From positions 9,680,767-9,744,766 of the forward strand of contig CM028382.1 in NCBI GenBank assembly GCA_013146195.2: DNA of 64,000 bases, given 5' to 3'. The notes beneath the pieces were generated by a model. The model saw nothing but the letters and a program-made list of their open reading frames with translations. It did no database searches and had not been told where the DNA came from. Position numbers and translations under genes: made by a program. How positions within the stretch are numbered: position 1 is the first letter of the stretch; each line of letters starts with the position of its first letter. Shown in pieces: positions 10,916 through 21,818 of the stretch. The DNA is from Codonopsis lanceolata (Eukaryota > Streptophyta > Magnoliopsida > Asterales > Campanulaceae).

Positions 10916-13344
10916 ATGTGTTGATGAACACCCTATGAGCTATTCGGCCAGTGCTGGACGAACAACCTTAAGTGTGTTCATCAAACTAGAGCCGAACAAT
11001 CGTAATCCTAGCTCGATTTTTTTTTTTTTTTTTTTTTTGCAAAAAACCAAATTTTAATCGAATAAAGTGAAAGAAATACTTACATTACCCGATCCCATCA
11101 CTTTTTTAAGCTCATTGTAAAGTTTTTTTTTTTTTCACAATGTGATTATGTTTAGGGTTGGTTTTGAGAGAGTTTTGAAAAAAAAAAATTGGAGGAAGAA
11201 GGAAGAATTAAATCCACCGTATACGTAATGCCTTGTTATATATTTTTTGGGTTGGGTGTAAATATAACACAATGGGGTGTAGGGTGTATGGAGTATGGAG
11301 TATTATTTGTCTTTTAGTATAAGGGTATTATAGTTATTCGAATGAGGTGTAGAGATTAATTTATGAGGTGTAATGCCTAGAAGGGTTTATTGGGTAATAT
11401 CACGTAATGACATTTCTGTATTATTTTAAGTGGGGTGTAGAAATATGATTTTGGGGTGTGATTATCCTCGTTCTTTTTTAATTATTATTAAGGTATTTAT
11501 TTGTTAGTATTGTTGATTTATCTCTCCAGACTCTAGTCCGTACTCCAGTTTCCACCATCCCCCCACCATGGCCACCACCACCATTTATCGATCTATTTCA
11601 CTTTACCAACTCACTTACCCATCTGATATCCACCCGTCATCACATGTAGAGATAACCGTTAGAGGTGTCATATATCATCTTCCACACAACTAACTCTTTA
11701 TCGCTTCAGGTACTTGCTAATCGCCACAAACCTTCCTCACTTTCTTCTTGTTTTTTTCTCAATACAAATGTTAATTGATTTGGATGGAAGTTGTCATATT
11801 GAAATCTATCTAATCTTCACTCTAGAAATTCAATTATTTATAACTTTATGGTTTCATTTACTTTGCAAATCTAAATGTATTATATACGTTGTAATGCCCG
11901 AAAACTATTTGATGAAATGTCTTAAAAAACTAGTATCATGTTTAGATAGGATGTTGCATGGTTTGATACAAGTATCTGAACGCATGAACTATGAAAACAC
12001 ATTCATTAATCTCGTGTTTTATCGAGTATTACACTGGTGTTGGGGTAATTTCATCCATGTTGTTTGTGTAGGTGATAGTGGAACTCTTTGTCAGAGTTAA
12101 GTATCATGAGACATGAGGAGAAGAACATAATTTGAACTTGGCATCCAAAAAGATTAAAGTGGAACATTATTTGTTTTCTAAAAAATTGATCTTGATAATT
12201 TGATTTATGAAAAAAGTTTTTAAATTTTAATTCCCAATAGTTGTAGCATTTGAGTCTATCGTCTATACACATCTAAAGTAGGAGCACCTAAAGCTATGAC
12301 TTGAATCTGTTTTTAAGAAAGGGGAGCTTTTCCTTTGATCTTTATTTGGTGGAAAACTTTCAATCATGTTGGTTCTGCCTCAAGCGATTGTATTTGCCCC
12401 GCTATTGGCTCTATAGAGAGATTGAAGGGCAATATTAATAGTCAATTTTGAGTTCCCAGACATTCCATATCATTGGCTATTGATCTCTTCCGGACTCCGG
12501 TCAAAGCACTCTTTGATGCTACCTCTTGATTTGTTTATTGAAGTATGCTTTCCTAAGTTTATATGTTTGATGCTTCTTCTTTTTCTTTCTTCTTTTTTTC
12601 TTTTTGTAAAGAAGACTGCATATGCTTCTATGATCCAGTTCCATATTGACATAGGCACAGACTCAAAAGCTAGCTATCTTACGTAGGGTTATTTTTTTAT
12701 TTCTTCCTTCTAAATAAAATTCATAATGACCACAGATCGGGTCTTAGGGAGAAAAGCAACATGGGGTATCCCTAAAAAACTATCCCAACTTCAAGTCCCT
12801 GCTAATTTAACAAAAAAATAAAAAGGTCCCTATTAATATCTCAAGATTGAGTTTGGTCCATAGATAGTCCCCCAAGTTTACCAATTTTATTTCTTAAACG
12901 CATGGAATTCAAAGTTGTATATTGTGGGAAACCCTGCATTACTTAACGGAAAATGGATGAGTAATATTGTACTCCCTCCGACCCTAAATTATCGTTCTAG
13001 TTGACCCGGCGCATGGATTAAGCAAAAACAATTGACTTGATTATTTATTTTGGTTTAATGTATAGTTTCCTTTAAAAACTTATGTGTATGTGACTCATAA
13101 TTAAAGTATGGTGAAAAGTAAGTGTAAAGTGAAAAAAGTGATGTTCTAAAAAGGTAAGTTTCAAACTAGACAATTATTTTGGGATGGACGAAAAAGGAAA
13201 GGAGGACGATAATTTAGGGATGGAGGGAGTACATACTTTCATCATGACGAAGGTTCTGGACTTTGATGTTTAAACAATTACTCCATCCGTTCAAGACAAA
13301 GAGTCTATCATATTTTTTTGGGATGTTTCATTTAAAGTTAAAGA
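10900..13344 (-). repeat. Right arm of the long inverted repeat
   Basis: Mirror image of 2065-4888. It contains the 258-bp Stowaway insertion at 12972 and lacks the 707-bp block that holds the captured carrier fragment; the deletion point is near 12530. The divergence is mainly scattered substitutions and indels, which indicates that the arms are old. Confidence 0.9.
12972..13229. mobile_element. Stowaway-like MITE with TA target duplication
   Basis: Starts CTCCCTCCGACCCTAAATTA and ends with the complementary GATAATTTAGGGATGGAGGG, flanked by TA on both sides. The left MULE arm has the uninterrupted site (ATGTACAATC at about 2177), so insertion with TA duplication is shown by comparison within the window. 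A sibling with the same interior (GTTGACCCGGCGCAT) lies at 35491-35748. This belongs to the Tc1/mariner superfamily by ends and duplication. Confidence 0.95.
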
Positions 13345-13537
13345 GTCTACTTTCAAAAATTATATTTACATTTTTAATAACTTTTCATATTTACCCTTTA
13401 CTTGTGTTGAATGCGTATATTGTTTGTGCTTAAGTTTTTTTTTTTTTTTTTTAATTATGACCAACTCCAATGACATTAATATATCTCCTTAGTAATTAAA
13501 TTTTTCAAAAGTGGCCTTTTGGGTGGAACAAAGGGAG
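13281..13537. mobile_element. Second Stowaway-like MITE at the outer MULE edge
   Basis: Ends CTCCATCCGTTCAAGACAAA and TGGGTGGAACAAAGGGAG with TA on each side (13279, 13538). A 64-bp terminal piece of the same element is present at the outer end of the left arm (2065-2128), so it was already there when the inverted arms last shared sequence. Confidence 0.8.
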
Positions 13538-14278
13538 TATTTGCTATGAAATAATTTTTCTTACCAATTAGCTGAAATCATTTAGGTGTTAGAACTAGGA
13601 GAAACCTGGATAAGTTATATGGGCTTATTGTTTACCGATCAGAAAACAAGCCATGGTGAGCTCACATTCTTATTGTCCACTTTCAACTAGGGGTGGCAAT
13701 TGGGTGTTACCAGATAATTTGGATAAAACCATTATCTACCCATTATATTTAATGGGTGTTATTGGATATTATCCAATAACATTCATTAACCTTAATAGGT
13801 GTTAATGGATAATATCTAATTCTATCCATTAATAAATGGATATTAACCAGATAATACTTAATAAGTGATATCATATTTTAATTTATTTTTGAGTATTACT
13901 TTCCTATATATATTATTATTCACTAATCACAACACATAAAAAAAACACACAAAACTATACAAAAAAACACACACACACATATGCGAGCACTCACACAACA
14001 CATGCTCAAAGAATAACACAACCATAACTTGTGTTAGTTGCAATTGGCAAGCAAAACAATCATAGCTTGGGGACCTTTCTAGGAAACTCTATATCACAAA
14101 ATGCTTCAATTGTCTCGGCACATACTGGCTATAAAATATTTTTGTACTTCCAAATAAATTAGACAAATTATAATAGAATAAAAAAAGTAACATATACAAA
14201 AATTAAAAAAAACAACAAGCAATGGATAGTTATGATTCCGACTATACTAACAAACACCCACGACTATCAGACCAATAT

Positions 14279-14575
14279 ACTCCCTTCGTTCCTGGCAAAA
14301 AGTCCACTATTTCATTTCAAGATGTTTCACTTAAATAGTCAACTTTCAAAAATTAAGGCATAAAAATGTCATTTTATTACTAATGGGCTACTAAAAGTTA
14401 ATGAAATGAAATGAATCATCAAATATTTAAAAATGTCATAATTTGTGGTCATGAATTTTTTTTAAAAAAAATACATATTAAACTTGTGTAGACTTTGTTT
14501 TCTTTTTTGTCTTGCCAACTTTTAATTTCTAGCTAAATATTTTTTTAAGCCAAATGAAATGGAGCAATAAATATT
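14279..14575. mobile_element. Decayed MITE nested in the hAT element
   Basis: Begins ACTCCCTTCGTTCCTGGCAA and continues with AGTCCACTATTTCATTTCAA, the usual left end of grass/eudicot Stowaway-like MITEs. The right end near AAGCCAAATGAAATGGAG is eroded, so the boundary is approximate. Confidence 0.4.
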
Positions 14576-14831
14576 AACCTAAATAAATGAAATGGAGCCA
14601 ACTGCTAATTTAACAAAATGAAATAGATAAGTAAATGAAGAGTGTGTGGTATAATAAGTTGCAATTTAGGTGCAATTTTTACAAAATACAAAAAAAATTA
14701 AATTTAAATACTTATATTCATTATAATTATAAATAATCCAAAACTAAATAATAAATAAGTTCATAATAATCAACAACTTTTATGATTACTTATTTATATT
14801 TATATTAAACTTTCAAATAAATTTCAAAAAG

Positions 14832-14905
14832 GGGGCTAGTCTAGTGGTAGCAAACTTTGGTAAAAAAATAATTTGATCAAAGTTCGAATCTTGTTAAAAA
14901 CAAAT
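14832..14905 (+). repeat. tRNA-derived SINE head (pol III box A and box B)
   Basis: GGGGGCTAGTCTAGTGGTAG contains TAGTCTAGTGG, a perfect match to the pol III box A consensus. AAAGTTCGAATCTTG, about 45 bp later, fits box B (GWTCRANNC). The spacing is right for a tRNA-like promoter, but the cloverleaf is not intact, so this is a SINE 5' head rather than a tRNA gene. Confidence 0.6.
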
Positions 14906-14934
14906 TACATTTCTATTTATTATCATTTTTAAGT

Positions 14935-15235
14935 AAAGAACATATAGTAGTGGTGGTGGCGGCGATGTGCAGCAAGCGGTGGCGGAGGTTGGGGGCAGAT
15001 GGTGCCGACGGTGGCAGCAAGTGGTGGCCGGAGGTTGAGGTTGGCGACATACGGTGGTGGCGGGCGGCAGTGGGCGGTGTTGGCAAGTGGTGGCCAGAGG
15101 TTGGTGATGATGGGCGATAGATGGTGGTGGTGGTGGTGATGACGGTGGGCAGTGGGTGGTGGTGATTGATGGCGGTTACCGGAGTTGGGAAGTGGCAGCG
15201 GTGGGAGGAGGCGGGTGGTGGTGGTGGCATTAGTT
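14935..15235. repeat. GGT/GGC low-complexity tract
   Basis: Imperfect repeats of GGTGGTGGCGG and GGCAAGTGGTGGCCGGAGG inside the hAT element. The opposite strand keeps two frames open only because of the repeat; I do not call a protein. Confidence 0.8.
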
Positions 15236-15560
15236 GATAAACCAAATGGTTGTGGTGACATTAATGGATAAACCCAATGGATAACCGGTTAATATCCATA
15301 AATTATCCATTTTGTTATTGGTTCCTAATGGGCGTTATCCATTAACACCCATTAACTTAATTGGGTGTTAATGGATAACACCCAATAAATCTTTTATAAT
15401 GATTATATTGGATAACCCAATGGACTGGATAAAATTTTGCCACCCCTACTTTCAACATAATGATGCATCTTCATCATGTCTTAAATCTCATGATTCAAAC
15501 CGGCCACATGGTGAGCTCACTAATTTTATCAAGGATAAGACATGATCAAAATTAATAAAG

Positions 15561-15692
15561 GTGAAGAAAGTTTGGAGTAAAGTCTATGATTATGTTCGCT
15601 TTGATTTGAAAGAAATAGAATTCCCATCGTCTTTACCTGATCCACCTCATATTAAAAAGTGGCAAAAGCTAACTTTGAAGAAAAATTTCCTG
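15561..15692 (+). pseudogene. Exon of an unidentified gene, with 5' splice site
   Basis: The frame reads KKVWSKVYDYVRFDLKEIEF, then PSSLPDPPHIKKWQKLTLKK and NFL, and reaches a consensus donor (CCTG|GTAAGT). The peptide has ordinary protein composition and looks like the N-terminal part of a small conserved plant protein, but I cannot name it. No initiating ATG is visible nearby (GTG at 15561), and a Helitron end begins 110 bp downstream. No following exon could be joined. Probably a gene fragment or pseudogene. Confidence 0.4.
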
Positions 15693-15799
15693 GTAAGTCT
15701 TGTTTGTCATATATATATATTCAATCTTCAGCTACAATTAGTGATTTATCATGTTATAGTAGTTGTTGTGGTCTGTTTAGCCTTATCTTTCCTGTTACG

Positions 15800-15828
15800 C
15801 TAGTTATTTAGCCCGTGCTATACACGGG
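15800..15828 (-). mobile_element. Helitron 3' terminus (CTAG plus hairpin)
   Basis: On the minus strand the sequence ends with the hairpin CCCGTGTATAGCACGGG, then CTAAATAACTAG, matching Helitron 3' ends (short GC hairpin about 10-12 bp before CTRR). The element body lies to the right. Its 5' TC end could not be placed with confidence in the repeat-rich 16-19 kb region. Confidence 0.8.
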
Positions 15829-16139
15829 TACAATGTTGGATATATATATTTTTGTAATAATAATATAACTTTTAGACATTATAATTATATTTTTAATCTC
15901 TTTCATTGTTATAATTTTTTTTATATTGTTAATACTATTAAACGATTTTTTTACCTAAATACTTTTTAAATTAATCTAAGTTTCTAGCTAACGTGAGATA
16001 CATATTTTGTATTAATAATAATAGTAATTTTTTTTATCTAAAGACTTTTAAAATTAACATTTAACTTGATAATAATATTAGAAGTCATTTTGTTAAAAAC
16101 TTTTAAAATCATAATTCATTTTTAAACAATGTAAGATAC

Positions 16140-18008
16140 ACATCTTCTCTTGGTAATAATGGTAGAAGTTTTTTTTATCAAAAAACTTTGGAAACCAACA
16201 TCACTTTATAACAAATGTATACTACATCTTTTCAATTAGTAATTAATAATAGTATTTTTAATACAAACATCAATTTCTAACCAATGTGTGATACATCTCT
16301 TCTATTGGTAATAATAGTAGAATATTTTGTAACCATGTGAAATACATCTCTTGTAAAAGTGAAAGTCTTTAGTTTAAATACTTTAAAATCTAACATTTTC
16401 TTTTTAAACAATGTGTTATACATCTCTTTTATTGGTAATAATATAAAATAATTTAAACTCAACATCATTTTCTAGCCAATGTGAGATATACATCTTCTAA
16501 TGGTAATAATGGCAAAAATCTTTTATCAAATGTGTATAAGTAAAAATCATTTTATATGGTTTTGCCACCTCACCACCTTTGAATAAATCTTCATTCTAAA
16601 GCATTCATGTGGAAGCTTTCAAAACTTTTGGTTTTCTAGTGACTTTGAAAATCAACATCACTTTCCAACCAATGTATGATGTATTTCTTCTATTGGTACT
16701 TAATAATAGAATTTTTAAAACCAACATCAATTTCTAATCAATGTGGGATACATCTCATCTATTGTTGAAAAATTAGTGTTTTTAGTGAAATAAATTGTGC
16801 AACTTAAGACACGAATTTCTTTATGTGTCATTTGTTTGTTGACGAAGGTAATTGCGCAAATGTGTTCTACTCGGTGAGAGCATCAAAATGATATATTTAT
16901 TTGTCCAAATCGAGTTTTGGATAATAAGATATCAAGACTTAAAGTATAATACTTGTTAAAACAATTAATATTTTTAGTGAGAGAAATTGTGCAACTTGAG
17001 ACACAAATTTATTTACGTGTCATTTGCTTGTTGGCGAAGGTAATTGCGCAAATGTGTTCTACTCGGTGAGAGCATCAAAATGATATATTTATTTGTCCAA
17101 ATCGAGTTTTGAATGAATAAGATATCAAGAGTTGAAGTATAATACTTATTAAAAAATTAGTGTTTTTAGTGAAAGAAATTGTGCAACTTGAGACACAAAT
17201 TTCTTTACGTGTCATTTGTTTGCTGACAAAAGTAATTGTACAAATGTGTTCTACTTGTCAAAAACATCGAAATGATATATTTATTTGTCCAAATCAAGTT
17301 TTGGATGAATAAGATATCAAAGCTTAAAGTATGATGTTAAACATGAGTAATTAGAAGTAATATCTAACCTTAAAGAGTTTTATCCCACATTGGTTAGAAG
17401 TAATGTTAATTGTAATTTTTTTTAAATATAAGTCTTCTACTATTGACAATAGAAGAAGTTATATATACTAATACTAATACCCCTTATCATATTGATTATT
17501 ATTATGTATTATTATTAGCTAATGGTTAGAAAACCAAAAGTATATATATCTTATATTGCTAATAATAGTAAGTCTTTTATATAATCTAAAATAAAATAAT
17601 TAAAAATCAACATCATTTTTTAACCAATGTGAGATATACATCTTCTATTGGTAATAATGGTAGAAGTTTTTTTATCAAAAAACTTTGAAAACAAACATCA
17701 CTTTATTACAAATGTATGATACATCTTTTCAATTAGTAATTAATAATAATATTTTTAATATAAACATCAATTTCTAACCAATGTGTGATACATCTCTTCT
17801 ATTGGTAATAATAGTAGAATATTTTGTAACCATGTGAGATACATCTCTTGTAAAAGTGAAAGTCTTTAGTCTAAAGACTTTAAAATCTAACATTTTCTTT
17901 TTAAACAATGTGTTATACATCTCTTTTATTGGTAATAATATAAAATAATTTAAACTCAACATCATTTTCTAGTCAATGTGAGATATACATCTTTTATTGG
18001 TAATAATG

Positions 18009-18066
<58 letters not shown>

Positions 18067-18690
18067 TTGGTGAGAAGCACTATGGTTGTGTCACCTCACC
18101 ACCTTTGGATAAATCTTCATTCTAAAACATTATTGATAAAAACTTTTGGTTTTCTAGTGACTTTGAAAATCAACATCACTTTCCAACCAATGTATGATGC
18201 ATTTCTTCTATTGGTACTTAATAATAGAATTTTTAAAACCAACATCAATTTCTAACCAATGTGGGATACATCTTTTCTATTGTTGAAAAATTAGTGTTTT
18301 TAGTGAAATAAATTGTGCAACTTGAGGCACGAATTTCTTTACGTGTCATTTGTTTGTTAACGAAGGTAATTGCGCAAATGTATTCTACTCGGTGAAAGCA
18401 TCAAAATGATATATTTATTTGTCCAAATCGAGTTTTGGTCCTTTTGGATAATAAGATATCAAAACTTAAAGTATAACACTTGTTAAAAAAAAAGTATTTT
18501 TAGTGAGAGAGATTGTGCAACTTGAGGCACGAATTTCTTTACTTGTTATTTGTTTGTTGGTAAATGTAATTGCATAATTGTGTTCAACTCGGTGAGAGCA
18601 TCAAAATGATATATTTATTTGTCCAAATCGAGTTTTGGATGAATAAAGTATCAAGAGTTAAAGTATGATGTTAAAAGTGAGTCATTAGAA
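16140..18690. repeat. Tandem duplication with 1497-bp period
   Basis: 16140-17636 and 17637 onward are near copies. The 63-codon minus-strand frame starting MMLSLNYFILLPIKEMYNTL occurs at 16277-16468 and 17774-17965, exactly 1497 bp apart. Within each copy, blocks of the type CAATGTGAGATACATCTTCT followed by ATTGGTAATAATAG recur every 100-130 bp, so there is also a shorter-period repetition. The same motif family appears at 34430-34890. It is non-coding. Confidence 0.85.
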
Positions 18691-19021
18691 GTAATGTGCA
18701 TCTAATTTGTTTGTTGACCAAATTTGAAATAAGAGTTTTATATTTATTTGTCATTAGAAGTAATATCACTTTGATTGATTATCTCATTGAAGTAATGTTA
18801 GTTGTAAAAGTTTTTAAATATAAGTCTTCTACTATTGACAATAGAAGAAGTTATATATACTAATACTAATACCCCTTATCATATTGATTATTATTATTAT
18901 GTATTATTATTAGTTAATGGCTAGAAACCAAAAGTTTTTAAAACTTTTCATATGGATGCTTTAGAATGAAGATTTATCTAAAAGTGGTGAGGTGTCACAA
19001 CCATAGTGCTACTCACCAACT
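18065..19021. mobile_element. Inverted-repeat element flanked by (TA)n on both sides
   Basis: Left end AGTTGGTGAGAAGCACTATG and right end (reverse complement) AGTTGGTGAGTAGCACTATG, followed on both sides by GGTTGTG, CACCTCACCAC and AATCTTCATTCTAAA. (TA)n tracts abut both ends (about 18010-18064 and 19024-19043). Insertion into TA microsatellites resembles the Micron-type MITEs described in rice. The interior repeats the 1497-bp duplication sequence. Confidence 0.7.
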
Positions 19022-19205
19022 TTATATATATATATATATATATTTCTGTGTATAAAGCCCATCATTTTCAACTAAAAGGCTATTTTGTGGTTAAAGGAGC
19101 AACACACTAGTATTGTAATAGCAATGTCAGTATAATTTATTTAGGATATATTAGTTATGCCCTTTGAAACTCAATTGAAGAGTTGAAGCTAACCAATACA
19201 TAGTC

Positions 19206-19313
<108 letters not shown>

Positions 19314-19509
19314 GCAAAGGTGTATTTTTCCCTCTAAAATCACACTTGTGAATTTTTGAACTTTTGAGTTACTATTCCACTCTTTCTCTCTTTTATCTTT
19401 TCTCTTCTGGTTGTATTTCTCTTTTTCTCTCCTGTCTTCTCCATATTTTCTCTATCATCACCACCATCTCCTCTCTTTTAATTATATTTAAACATTTTTT
19501 CTCTCTTTA

Positions 19510-19815
19510 AACAAAAAAAATAGTAACTAAAACAAAAATAATAGTTCCGGAGTCAAGAAAACAAAAATATAAGAGGTTAGTAAAATAAAAATAATTATGG
19601 AACAAGCCACTTTAAAAATATAAGTTACAAAATCAACAAAACAAAAATAATTTAATGCGGAGGTTAGTAAAATAAAATAATTTACAAAACAAAAGTTTTA
19701 CAAAAATCTTATAAAAAAAGTAAAACAAAAACATGTTAGTAAAATAAAAATATTTGATGTAACAAAAATAATAGTTACAAAGTCAATAAAACAAAAACAA
19801 TTTAAACTGATGTTA
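19510..19815. repeat. AT-rich degenerate minisatellite
   Basis: Recurring AAAACAAAAATAAT...GTTAGTAAAATAAAAATA blocks, about 60-65 bp apart, preceded by a pyrimidine-rich stretch (19380-19470). No coding potential. Confidence 0.6.
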
Positions 19816-19949
19816 TTAAAATAATTTCGTTATTTTTTATTTTAGCTTATTTTCTTATCAAAAAATTAGTTATTCATAAAATACAAATATAAATTAATAA
19901 AAGTAATAATTCAAAATGAAGAACTTATTTGAGTTCAGATTTTATTTGT

Positions 19950-20330
19950 AGGGCGGAAAAAATTCAACTTTGTTCGAAGACATTCAGAGTTTTTGAACAT
20001 TATAAAGTGTTCAGGGTTGTCAGATCATGAATTGACACTTAAAATTGGTGTTCCAGTAATGCTATTGAGAAACATTGACCATGATGCAGAGTTGTGCAAT
20101 TGAACAAGACTAAGCATCATAAATCTTGAGGAATGAGGATCATATTATTGAAACAATTTTTTTGAAAGGAAACAATGTTGGAGAAAAAGTTTTTATCCTA
20201 AAATTGTCATTAACTCCATCGATGTAAGGCTGTCTTTCATGTTCAAAAGAAGACAATTACCATTGCTAGTATCATATATAATATAAATTAACAAGTGTCA
20301 AAGTCAATAATTACATGTAGTCGTAGGTCT
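19950..20330 (+). pseudogene. Helitron helicase (PIF1-like) C-terminal fragment
   Basis: Frame pieces FLNIIKCSGLSDHELTLKIG, VPVMLLRNIDHDAELCN, a stop, TRLSIINLEE, then SIDVRLSFMFKRRQLPLLVS match the minus-strand Helitron helicase at 44062-44859 (SELPSHELTLKIGVPVMLLR, PSDVRLSFKFQKRQFPSVVS). Stops and frameshifts throughout. It is an orphan piece, in opposite orientation to the full Helitron. Confidence 0.85.
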
Positions 20331-21818
20331 CTTTCTTAAGATATTAGATATTGATATGCGGTGAAAATGGAAAACCAACTAATAAGATAACAAATGTTGT
20401 ATATAAGGAATTTTTTTTAGAATATATAATGATTAGTGATATACTTATGTGTAATTGTTAATAAATCGATTATTCTTATTTTATTATTTAAGATTTTTTA
20501 TCCTCTTTATTTTATTTATGTACGATTTAGTTGACGTGTGTTTAGGGGTGGCAAAATGAGTGTTATAGATAATTATGGGTTAGCCAAATAGGTATATATT
20601 TTAATTATGTCAAATAGAAGGTTGTATAATTTATTTGACAAATATAGTACTCCATATGCATGTATAAATTTATTTATTCCAATATCGTATATTTTTTATT
20701 ATATATTTTCATTAACTAAACTTGATTGGTAACATATTACTTTCCATAATTTCATTTTGTTTTTATTTAAAAAAAATGGTTTTCTTTCATTATTATATAC
20801 ATAGTTTTACATTTGTTGTGATGATATAATATGCTCATTTAGTGTGGTCTTTTGAAAGTATGTGCTATAGACTACTATTGGAATCAAAAAACTTATACGC
20901 ATGAGAAACATAAATTTAATATCGATCAAATTAAAAAATATATGTACATTTTTTTTTTACCATAAGAATGCGCACTTTCTATTCTCTTTCAATTAGTATG
21001 AGAATTGTGTATGTTTCATAGAAATCATCATACAAATTCCAACATCAAATATCATTCATTTCTATATCGTATCATAATTCCTTAGAAGTTTTCTTCAATT
21101 TCTGCATCGCTTTTCAAACATCTTCATTTATTTAATATACATGCATAAAAGACATAAATCAAGTCATGAATATAAATTGATAAACGTAGATGAGTTTAGT
21201 TGATGAATGAAATTAACATACATGCATGATATCGTTCAACAATGTTAATTATATGTGTTGACTTGTTATATCATTTCATTATAATATTTTGGACGTTTAT
21301 CCTGATTTTAAACATAAGATGTAATTCATAAATTGAAATGTTTCTTATGAATATTAAAATGATTTAATGGGAAGAAATGAACCATGAGTGCCCAGAACAG
21401 AGATGATTGAAATATCTCTTTCTGCCTTCCATGCAGGTACTATGAGAATTAATAAGACGAAAATGAAATATGTCAAGATTCATATGGGATGCTAGATATG
21501 ATGCCATAAAGTCATAGTACTAACCCCAGTTCTCTTTTTATAGAGAGCCTTCAACCTTTTTGAAGAAGATTATTGCTCATCGTATCCATTGTCTGTACTC
21601 AACTTTTTGTAAATGTAAGATAACTAATGCTTTTAGTTATTTATAATTATAATGCTCGCATAACTCTTTATTCGATCGGTTTTTTGATTGCAAAGAAATG
21701 TTTCGGCTGCCCAAAAAATTCAGATTTGGTTCTCATTCATTACTATGCAGTAAATAGGAATATATCATTAAATTAATCTGATTCCAAAGGAAGAAGAGCT
21801 TTTTCAAAATAAATTAAA
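20331..21818. other. AT-rich intergenic, no gene
   Basis: Contains a partial hAT end (TAGGGGTGGCAAAATGAGTG at 20543), similar to 13688 and 31811. No other feature I can support. Confidence 0.5.

Larger units (their letters stand above)
2065..13344. mobile_element. Composite Mutator-like element (MULE) with kilobase inverted arms
   Basis: 2065-4888 and 10900-13344 are inverted copies of one another, flanking decayed MULE transposase and OTU-protease coding sequence on the plus strand. Long terminal inverted repeats plus a mudrA-like gene define Mutator-like elements. The arms are interrupted by younger insertions (Stowaway at 12972, hAT at 8852, LTR-like insert at 5057). I could not find a flanking 9-bp target duplication, because the outer edges are eroded and a MITE (13281-13537, remnant at 2065-2128) lies at both outer ends. 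The exact element boundary is therefore uncertain. Confidence 0.8.
13688..15448. mobile_element. Non-autonomous hAT element, 1.76 kb, perfect 8-bp target duplication
   Basis: Inverted ends TAGGGGTGGCAATTGGGTG and, from the right, TAGGGGTGGCAAAATTTTAT, with CTTTCAAC duplicated at 13680-13687 and 15449-15456. Subterminal regions on both sides are rich in ATTATCCATTAACACCCA-like repeats, typical of hAT transposase-binding arrays. It carries no transposase. Inside are a decayed MITE, a tRNA-like head and a GGT-rich tract. Short relatives lie at 20543 and 31811. Confidence 0.95.

Noticed and set aside
14832..14905. Functional tRNA gene
   Set aside because: Boxes A and B fit, but acceptor and anticodon stems do not pair.
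14913..15261. Two overlapping 110-codon frames rich in Pro/His/Thr
   Set aside because: Both come from the GGT/GGC low-complexity tract on the opposite strand; no start context, no domain.
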